From: Dioscorea cayenensis subsp. rotundata
Taxonomy: Eukaryota > Streptophyta > Magnoliopsida > Dioscoreales > Dioscoreaceae
Length of the DNA: 64,000 bases
NCBI RefSeq assembly: GCF_009730915.1
Contig: NC_052480.1
Span: 1,550,001-1,614,000 of the forward strand
Direction of reading: 5' to 3'
Part shown: positions 50,282 through 64,000 of the stretch, piece after piece
Layout: every line of letters begins with the position of its first letter
How positions within the stretch are numbered: position 1 is the first letter of the stretch
Position numbers and translations under genes: made by a program
Notes under the pieces: model-generated
What the model was told of the DNA's origin: nothing
Database searches by the model: none
What the model saw: only the letters and a program-made list of their open reading frames with translations

Positions 50282-52487
50282 TCTGCGGTGTCAGTAGCAT
50301 CGCCGTTAACTAGATTGACGCCCGTAATCACAAGCCTGCGACAATACGACACGTTGTTAAGCGGAAATGTAATTTGTTAAGCGAGTAAAGCACTCGGTTC
50401 TTAAACACCGATATCATTTTTAAGCAGTGGCGTATACTATTAAAGCGAGAGATACGAAATAATTAGCGGAGACGAAAGCTAACTTCAGCGGTGAAAGCTC
50501 GTTGTTTTAAAGCGGAGACCTCATTTTTTCTACAATGCAACCATATCAAGTGAAAAGGAGTAGACGTAGATTATAAACATTACACAAAAGCACAACAATC
50601 GGAAAACCATTTCGATCAGTATACATGTAGGCGAAAATGTAAAACAAAACAAAAACCCTAATCAGAGACATCTCCTCTGAGACTAACAAAAACCCCAGCC
50701 GATTAATCCCACAAGCTTGATGTCTTTCCAACAAAAACAAAATCACAAACCAAAACCGAAAATGTCTCTTCGTATAGAATAGTTAACAAAAACCATAATG
50801 AATACCTTAGATGCGCAAAGTACATGCGGAATACTTGGCAGGGACTTCTTCTTCGAGGCAGCCGATTGGAAAGAATGGGATTAGGGGAAGGAAGAGTGGA
50901 GCGCATGAGTTGATTTGGAGTCGCGAGTTGAGAGAGAAGGCAAGCGGCGTAATAGCCCTGAAAAACCCACCCACTTCCTCTCTCACATTGTGAAATGGGT
51001 GCTTGCCGACTTCCGGGTCAGGGCATTTTTAGATCCATAAAATTTTAAATACACTCCGTTTAATGCCGATTCACGTCTTTTGGGGGTTTCAAAATCCTTG
51101 GAGTTGAAAAAGGAAGGGGTTTTGGGTGATTCAAGCTATGGGGTTTGTTTTGTGATTTAGCGAGAGTTGTAGAGTTTTTTAGCGATTTCCACTTTATATA
51201 AAGGTTTTGGAAAAAAATAACTTATAAAAACCATTTAGTATTGCCTACAAAAGCTTGGTTGAATGACCCTACACGAATGTTATGAGTTTCATATTATTTA
51301 TAAATTATTTAAGCTTTTTTGAGTCATTGTTCCTAGAATATTAATCATTGTTTGTTGTTTCCCATTTTTGATCTTCTTATGTTCTTTCTCCTCTGTTTAT
51401 ATCGTCTTATGTTTTTTTTTTCCTTAAATTTTTTATAAAAGTGGTTTATTTTTTTATATAAAAAAAACAATTTCATCAGGTGACATAATTATATATGCAT
51501 TAGTTTTTAAAAAAAGAATGCATATATTATTATTAAAAAAATTGACTAGTTTATGTTACTCTTTTAAGGTTGTAAAACTTGAGAAATTAAGGTGTATTTG
51601 GTGTGTATATATATATATTATCTCTGATGAAATTATTTTTAAAAAAGTTTAATTGCCTACAGATCCTTATAATTATATACTTTCTGCCTTTTTAGTCTTT
51701 TTAATATTTTTAGATATAGTTAAGTCCTCATCTTTGGTTAAGTTAAGTCGTTTTAGTCCACAACAATATTTTTAAGTACACTTAAGTTTTTGTAATTTAC
51801 ACTTGCCCATTTACATCGCAGAGTAGAATGACCCAATTCGACTAAATATGAGGAGTTAATTGTATCTAAAAATATTGCAATGACTGAAAGGGAGGAAAGT
51901 ACACAATTACAGGAATCTGTAATTAAACTTTTTTTAAAAAAAAACTGAGATTAGTGTTTCAGTGAGGAAGTATAAAAGTTTTTTTCTCTAAATTCCTAAA
52001 ACAATTTTAAGACAATAATGTAGGTTGAGTGTTCGACTTCTTTCTAGAACATAATGGACGATTTAGGGTATTAAAAAAAATCATATTCTCATCATTTTAC
52101 TTTATTTTTTATTTTTCAAATATTTAAAATATTGTTATCATCTATTTTTTGTTTTTATTTGACAAATATAACAAACACCTCATGCGCTTTTACCCAGCAA
52201 CAAAAGTTTAACTTGGGAGTCATTACTACCATGGTGTCCAACGGATTTGAACTTAGAATTTAAATTTTTCACACCAATATCTTTTGCAATTTGAGAAAAT
52301 AGTTTAAGACTATAAATCCTTTGGCTTGAGTAATTATTTAAAAATTATTTATATATATACACACATATACAACTTAATTTTGGGGAAACAATTGAGGGAA
52401 CCCAAATACAAATCAGCGAGAAAAGCTCCGATGAAAGCAAGCATCGACCCCATCTATGAGTGAACCAGGTTTCATCCAAACCCCTTT

Positions 52488-53487
52488 NNNNNNNNNNNNN
52501 NNNNNNNNNNNNNNNNNNNNNNNNNNNNNNNNNNNNNNNNNNNNNNNNNNNNNNNNNNNNNNNNNNNNNNNNNNNNNNNNNNNNNNNNNNNNNNNNNNNN
52601 NNNNNNNNNNNNNNNNNNNNNNNNNNNNNNNNNNNNNNNNNNNNNNNNNNNNNNNNNNNNNNNNNNNNNNNNNNNNNNNNNNNNNNNNNNNNNNNNNNNN
52701 NNNNNNNNNNNNNNNNNNNNNNNNNNNNNNNNNNNNNNNNNNNNNNNNNNNNNNNNNNNNNNNNNNNNNNNNNNNNNNNNNNNNNNNNNNNNNNNNNNNN
52801 NNNNNNNNNNNNNNNNNNNNNNNNNNNNNNNNNNNNNNNNNNNNNNNNNNNNNNNNNNNNNNNNNNNNNNNNNNNNNNNNNNNNNNNNNNNNNNNNNNNN
52901 NNNNNNNNNNNNNNNNNNNNNNNNNNNNNNNNNNNNNNNNNNNNNNNNNNNNNNNNNNNNNNNNNNNNNNNNNNNNNNNNNNNNNNNNNNNNNNNNNNNN
53001 NNNNNNNNNNNNNNNNNNNNNNNNNNNNNNNNNNNNNNNNNNNNNNNNNNNNNNNNNNNNNNNNNNNNNNNNNNNNNNNNNNNNNNNNNNNNNNNNNNNN
53101 NNNNNNNNNNNNNNNNNNNNNNNNNNNNNNNNNNNNNNNNNNNNNNNNNNNNNNNNNNNNNNNNNNNNNNNNNNNNNNNNNNNNNNNNNNNNNNNNNNNN
53201 NNNNNNNNNNNNNNNNNNNNNNNNNNNNNNNNNNNNNNNNNNNNNNNNNNNNNNNNNNNNNNNNNNNNNNNNNNNNNNNNNNNNNNNNNNNNNNNNNNNN
53301 NNNNNNNNNNNNNNNNNNNNNNNNNNNNNNNNNNNNNNNNNNNNNNNNNNNNNNNNNNNNNNNNNNNNNNNNNNNNNNNNNNNNNNNNNNNNNNNNNNNN
53401 NNNNNNNNNNNNNNNNNNNNNNNNNNNNNNNNNNNNNNNNNNNNNNNNNNNNNNNNNNNNNNNNNNNNNNNNNNNNNNNNNNNNNNN
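52488..53487. other. assembly gap (1000 N)
   Basis: Exactly 1000 N, the usual placeholder of unknown true size. It begins inside the exon 2 fragment of NPF relic B. Reading frames that appear to span it have no meaning. Confidence 1.
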
Positions 53488-54939
53488 TGAAAAATTATCA
53501 AATATTGGAAGACAAATTAGTTGTAGCAGCTCAAAAATTTTTATTATTATATAATTATTTTTAAAATTTTGCTTTTTATATGATTCAGTTGTATCTTATA
53601 AATTTAGAAGATTTGAGTTAAGCGAAATTAGAAATTTCAAACTCATTTAATTTAGACAAATTATTTTTGAAAGATTTTCTAATTGATAAATAGAGCATTA
53701 GGTGGGATATTGCTTTCAACCAGTGAGAAAAATCAGTAGTTTGATGTAGACAAAGTCATTTTGCAAGCCAATAATTTTGCTTACCAAATCAATTATCTAG
53801 ATATCTATTAATGCATGATGACTGTTTGTGTCTATACATGCACCTTGAGGATAGAGATTTTGATTTCTTTTCAGCTATCAATTTTCACCTTTTAATCAGA
53901 CACTCAAATGAGAATCATACTCCTAACTCATAATTGTACGTGATGAGATTAAAAATAATTGTTTTTCCAATCACTTGCGCATATGAATAAATAAAAAATA
54001 AAAGAAAAATTCCATTTTTATTCTCATATAGAGGTCAAAAGTTGTCACGAAGGATAAATATTCTAGTATTTACCTAACGCGTGATTCTTGTTTTTCATAT
54101 TTAAATCGACCACAAAGGTTTTTATATATGTTTTATTTATAAAATATGAATAAATCATGGAAGACATATAGCACTGAAATAGTTCCATAAAGGTTTGTTT
54201 CTTATATATATATATTTTTGCATCATATAAATAAATAATACAAGTCATCCGCCCATTAAATAATAATAATAACAACAATAATAATATCGATAATTAATAA
54301 AATAATATATATTGAAAAAATGGATAAACTATAACTTTATTACATCAAGTACCAAGGAACAATAAAAGCACGTATAAGGATCCACTAGAGGTGGAGACAA
54401 CAAAAACAAAAAGACAATCAAACAAGCACACCAAAAAGCAAAGACAAGCATAAACCAGCAGGCTAAAGGAGAGTTTCCACCCAAAAAGCGAAAACAAGTA
54501 TAGCGAAACGACACTTTGTTGTGATGGGATTAGGGGCTTGTGTTTGGGTCGTGCTTATACTCTGTGGGTAAGCCTAGGAAGTGGATACGACCTCCTCACA
54601 CGCAGTTGAAGCGGACTCAAGCTTGTCTCTTGTCAGTCAATGAAGCTTCAAGAGAGCATCATGTGGTTCCTTTTCTCTTTTTCCACATCCTTGGGGGTGT
54701 TACAAAGTAGCACTGCCTTCTTGTTCCAACATGAGGGATGGCTTCTTTGGTCTAAATCTTGTCGCCAACTAGCAGGTGGGACCTTTTTAGGGGTTGAGGT
54801 ATGGGTGTTAGTACTTTCAAAAAACGCTGCACTTTCTCTGCAAGGTTTGAGCTTGAGTCCTCACGACATTGACTCAAGCAGACTAACGTCGTATCATGTG
54901 CTATGTCGTTGTTGTCGATTTAAGTCACATATAGGGTCT
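53488..54939. other. spacer, no gene supported
   Basis: AT-rich up to about 54330. A less AT-rich stretch (54330-54940) contains a 100-codon plus-strand frame (54640-54942) with no recognisable motif. No transposon ends seen. Confidence 0.45.
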
Positions 54940-55690
54940 TAACTACTATTTAGAAGGCTCGCGTAGAGTCGAAGCTTCGTACATTAATGGTCATTAAGTT
55001 AAATGAGCCTCGTAAGATAAAGCGAGCCAAGCTTGAATACCACTAACTCGCCTCATTAAATCTTTTTGAAAAACTTGTTTATTGTATAGTTAAAAAGCTC
55101 GTTTATAGATATCATTTGCAATTTTATTTGTAACAATCATTGATATAACCATTCATAGTGTCATGAACAAAAGCTTATTTATTGGATCGTTAATAATATC
55201 ATATTTAAAGATAGTTACATCACAATTTTTATTTTTGTTATTGTTATAATTATTTGTTAACTTATTTAATGAAGATTTTAACAAGCTTGAACTCAAACCT
55301 TAATGATTCAATAAATAAGCTTAAATCATTCTTTTAATCCTCAAACTCAAATCGGGGTTGAGTCACACTTGATAATAATTCATTAAATAAGCTTTTAAAT
55401 GATACTTTACTAAATTAAAAATTAGAATATAAAAATAGTCGAAAGCCTTAATTAAGCTAATGAGCCAAAGATTAAGCTCAGTTTTTCTTAACAAGTTGAG
55501 CTCGAGCATGAAGCTCGAAAATAAGCTCGATTAGAGCTCGAGCTCGATTAAAATAGTAACGAGTCAAGCTTGAACATGAAAAATGAAGCTCGAAGAAAGC
55601 TCGGCTCCGAGTTCAAGCTCGATTAAATAATATGAGCCAAGTTTTGAACAAGGCAGAGCTCGACTGCTAGGCTCGTTTACTGAGCCCTAG
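54940..55690. mobile_element. second copy of the GAGCTCG-type inverted-repeat element
   Basis: Dense GAGCTCG/AAGCTTGA words at both ends around an AT-rich centre, with a right end CTCGTTTACTGAGCCCTAG like the right end of the element at 18009-18397 (CTCATTTACACCCCTA). The left limit near 54940 is uncertain and I could not find a target duplication. Confidence 0.6.
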
Positions 55691-56250
55691 AGATAAAAAT
55701 GCTCTAGGGAATATTCTCCAGTTCTCGAGATATTATTAACATAAGAATCCAAACCAAAACAGCCAAAACTGACAGCTCCCAATAGCTTGTACCGCATGAT
55801 CCCCTAGACTTAAAACTTACACGACTCTCCCTTGTATTCATTTGATTCATGATCATAAATATTTACATTTTATAATATTATAATTACAAATAACACAAAA
55901 AAATCACTTCGTAGTTACATATAATCGCATAATGACATGTTTTTAAAACAATTTTCGAGTGTCACATAAAGCGCTATGTCGATGTGATATCAGTATCTTC
56001 ATAGAAAAATAATCTTAAAAGCATTGATGTCATGCAAGCTGGAGAAAAGTTAAATAATTTTTATATTATATTACTCCACAACAATATAAAGTATAAACAA
56101 TTATGGCGCAGTGAAATGACCGTTATCCCTTAACTAAATCGATCCACCGGTCAAAAAATTCATTTCTTACCCACCATTCATTCGGATTTCCCTATGTTTT
56201 ATCCACATGAACCATTTAAGGTAAACTAAAAACAAGGTACAAGTACAGAA

Positions 56251-56379
56251 TCACCCGTTTTTAGTTAACTGACTTTAGTCAAGTTTGAGAGAGAGAGAGA
56301 GAGAGATCACCATCACCCGTTTTTAGTTAACTGACCTTAGTCAAGAGAGAGAGAGATCACCCGTTTTTAGTTAACTGAC

Positions 56380-56384
<5 letters not shown>
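56251..56384 (+). promoter_or_regulatory. three tandem repeats in the ADH promoter
   Basis: The unit TCACCCGTTTTTAGTTAACT + GAC begins at 56251, 56313 and 56357. Units 1 and 2 continue with TTAGTCAAG, and units are separated by GA runs; after unit 3 the GA run continues to about 56418. Each unit carries GTTAAC/TAACTG (Myb-like core) and TGAC (W-box-like core). They lie 137-270 bases before the ADH start codon. Confidence 0.7.
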
Positions 56385-56420
<36 letters not shown>

Positions 56421-56444
56421 GAGTGAGTGAGCATCCTTTTTCTC

Positions 56445-56450
56445 TATAAA
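56445..56450 (+). promoter_or_regulatory. TATA box of the ADH gene
   Basis: TATAAA within TTTCTCTATAAATTC, 71 bases before the ATG at 56521, which leaves a leader of about 40 bases. It lies just after the GA tract that ends the triple repeat. Confidence 0.65.
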
Positions 56451-56520
56451 TTCATGCACTGCTCAGTTAAACTTCAGGATTCAGCCATTCAGGAATACCT
56501 TGAGTTTGAGAGAGTCAGAC

Positions 56521-61843
<5,323 letters not shown>

Positions 61844-64000
61844 TCTGATTACCTTGGAAAAGCTAGAAAACGTACAGTTCAAAGTAGGCTAAATTAATGC
61901 TCTACTAGTGGTACCTTTCTCAGCTTTTCCCATGTAGTCTAATATAGAATAAAACCAAGGGCATTATTGTCATGAAAAGAGTCATGTATGTCTATAGTAT
62001 AAGAGTCAGTTTTAAGGCTGAGATACTAAGCAAGAACCAGAGAACTTCTCTTTGAAACATGAGTGTGGTAATCCAATAAGCTTCTTATCAATAAAAAGTC
62101 AGTTTCTTTCATAAATAAAATTAGCAATAAATGAGATTTCTTTTTCTTTTACTTGCATATAAAGTTTATGGTAGCTTAGTCTTTATTCAGAAATGGAAAA
62201 GAGAGGTACATGGGTTTATATTCTCACAATCACGCAAATAACGCCTAAACATCCCCAGATTTAGTAAGATCAACCTAGTATGAACCCTATGATATATGAA
62301 GGTATTATGGTTGCTTAGATGGAATCCTCACACTAAGTACCGGCAGAAAACGCAATGCATAGCATGAGGGCCATGAGGGAAATAGTAGCGTAGAGTGCCC
62401 ATGATATGTGTCTTACATGAAAGCAATAAATATGTCTTTATCCTGTAGAAGTAGATCGTAGCTGGCCCTTTTTCTTGGCGGGTCTTTTGGTCAGCCCCAC
62501 AAATCAAAGAGTGATAGTCAAACCAATTTATCTCTGATACCTGAATAGGAATCTTTTACTCGCTGAATTCAGCTTATTAATTGCAAAAGTAGTGTAATTT
62601 ATTTCTTCCAATGTGGTTTAATTTCTTACAAGCAAAATAGTGTAATTTATTTTCTGCAAAATAGTTTTAGTATCATAGTAGAAGAGTTACTATTTACTAA
62701 TGAAATGAGTTTTATTTAAATTCAAATAATCTTATCATTTTATTCTTGCAAAATTATATTATCGTAATGGAGTATATTGTTATGTATGTAATAATAGGAG
62801 CAACAAGAAATTAAGATCAGACTCAGCTAGTCTGGCCATTTCTTTACTCCCTAAAGGAGCCCACTTGCACCTCTCTGGAATACTAGTACTCCATTGAGAT
62901 CCCATAGCTCCCATACTATTTTGGTTATGACCACTGTACTAGAAATATATGAATATATAAATAGCTTATATAATAATATGTATAACACCTCAATGAGAGG
63001 ACTTTGGGATATAAACTGATATACTCACCATCTATTAATGCATTATCATAGTATATTACAAAGTATATATATAATGAATACACATATAGTAGTGACTTTG
63101 AGTGAGATGGTAGAATATAAAGGAAGAAGGGTATATCCTTAAAACACATATACAGTAGTGCAGACTTGAGTGAGAGATGGGTGTAATGGCATAAGTATGG
63201 TATAGTGCCATGTTGCTTTACAGTCCTTATGTTCGAAAGCGATATGTTCAGTTATGACAGTTCCCTGCATAAGAGATGTGTAAATATCGAGTTAACTTAT
63301 TGCCAGTCAGATTTTCAAATGTGGATGTTCTCCGATTAGGATAGAGTGTGAATCTCGAGCCACAGTCAAAGAATAAACTCGCCACCTACATAGCCTCTCT
63401 TCTGTTGAGCCTGGGACATGATAAAAATTGGTATCCCATTCATGAGTGGTTTGCCATGATGAGACCACATCTCATTCAGCTATTCTGGATAATGTCGAGA
63501 TCGGACAGTCTCGAAATGCGGAGGAGCACTGAATGCAAGCACCACAAAGTGTTTTGGATAGCTTTCATCCTGTAAATCAACGATATGCTCAGTGTCTAGC
63601 AGAGCGGGTTAGGCCTGTGTAGTTGTTTGGATTTGGAGAGTTATCCAATCAACCAAGCCGTGTTCAAATGGTGCGTTACATGAGTGATAACAATATTTCC
63701 AGTTCTTATCTCTTTCCAAGTCAAAGAGTTGATAGTCGCTTTATTATTGAAAATCCTTCAGCATAGATACAAGCTTGTCTCAAAGTATGTTTGGGTTTTG
63801 TACTTAGTAAGGCAAAACTCAGCCCCATCTTGTCTTAGTAATGATGAGGAGGCCAATGTATGGAATGAGTTTACTAGTTCAATATACTGGGTCTCCTTTT
63901 ACGAATAAAACCAAGTTTCATAATCATTAGTTTCACTGGACCCAAGACTTCTGGATCATATTTTTCTTCTTTTGTTTTGTAATTTCTTTCTGCCATTCTT
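61844..64000. other. right end of window, no gene recognised
   Basis: Begins with the ADH 3' region. A segment at about 61935-62110 (short TATA-like words, then AATAAAAAG) has the general look of an LTR or a 3' UTR, but no paired ends were found. Frames at 63348-63575 and 63684-63908 show no known motif. Confidence 0.4.

Larger units (their letters stand above)
44904..51192 (-). mobile_element. 6.3-kb Mutator-like element carrying an Ulp1-type gene
   Basis: Perfect 9-bp direct repeats TTTATATAA at 44895-44903 and 51193-51201 bound a block that is absent from the otherwise matching relic A (GGATTTATATTAGG near 31133-31146). The ends are imperfectly inverted: left GGGAAAATTACTG... and right, read inward, GTGGAAATCGCTA..., both with a CTCG/AAAACCCC section after 20-60 bases. 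Nine bases is the Mutator target size. The interior is richer in G/C than its surroundings. The minus strand encodes a broken protein with the domain seen in Ulp1-carrying MULEs. I could not identify a transposase catalytic domain, so the element may be non-autonomous. Confidence 0.75.
44644..52487 (-). pseudogene. NPF5-type relic B, split by transposons
   Basis: A second copy of relic A. The exon 3 fragment lies at about 44880-44644 (CTTCCTGATTTGGATTCTTG matches the relic A segment) and the exon 2 fragment at about 52487-52390 (GAGGGAACCCAAATACAAAT), running into the assembly gap. Flanks match relic A on both sides of the 6.3-kb element: 44000-44203 to about 30640-30825, and 51202-52380 to about 31145-32690. 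The exon set and the internal deletion are the same as in relic A. The missing exons might lie in the gap. Confidence 0.65.

Noticed and set aside
52413..53554. Long reading frames of about 340-360 codons on both strands
   Set aside because: They consist of the run of N and carry no sequence.
54640..54942. 100-codon plus-strand frame
   Set aside because: No motif, no splice or promoter context, and its 3' end runs into an element-like region.
61935..62110. Possible Ty1/copia LTR
   Set aside because: No paired TG...CA ends or target duplication were found; it could be the ADH 3' UTR.

Overview
The window is nuclear DNA of a flowering plant, probably a monocot. It has many-exon genes with GT/AG introns, very AT-rich spacers full of (TA)n tracts, a Stowaway element with CTCCCTCCGT ends, and proteins whose closest remembered relatives are plant ones. 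The species was not determined. I saw no bacterial, organellar or viral genes.

Layout. 1.2-1.5 kb: a small one-exon membrane protein gene. 1.8-6.1 kb (-): a plant O-fucosyltransferase gene. 9.1-11.6 kb (-): an RMR-type vacuolar sorting receptor (PA domain, membrane span, RING-H2). 12.9-17.5 kb (+): a WD40 protein of the CreC/WDR20/DMWD type, divergent from the RMR gene across a 1.3 kb spacer. 18.0-19.2 kb: a 389-bp inverted-repeat element with a 9-bp target duplication, then a solo LTR with a 5-bp target duplication. 19.6-38.8 kb (-): three tandem NRT1/PTR family (NPF5-type) transporter genes with the same four-exon plan. 30.9-32.8 and 44.6-52.5 kb: two NPF relics that are copies of one another. 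40.4-43.5 kb: a Stowaway MITE, a TGA-flanked element and a 1.03-kb hAT-like element. 44.9-51.2 kb: a 6.3-kb Mutator-like element (MULE) with a 9-bp target duplication and a broken gene for an Ulp1 (C48) protease-like protein, inserted in the second NPF relic. 52.5-53.5 kb: an assembly gap of 1000 N. 56.5-61.8 kb (+): a zinc alcohol dehydrogenase (ADH) gene whose large intron holds more elements. 61.9-64 kb: nothing recognised.

The genes do not form a pathway. The most important caution is that almost every gene carries single-base indels that break an otherwise conserved frame. Most are insertions, largely in homopolymer runs: four in one 137-bp ADH exon and roughly nine in the last exon of the third NPF gene. 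This looks like unpolished long-read consensus rather than wholesale gene death, so the disrupted genes are given as genes with frameshifts and intactness should be judged from reads or transcripts. The biology worth attention is the NPF5 tandem expansion, the nested transposon history readable from paralogous empty sites, and the triple repeat in the ADH promoter.
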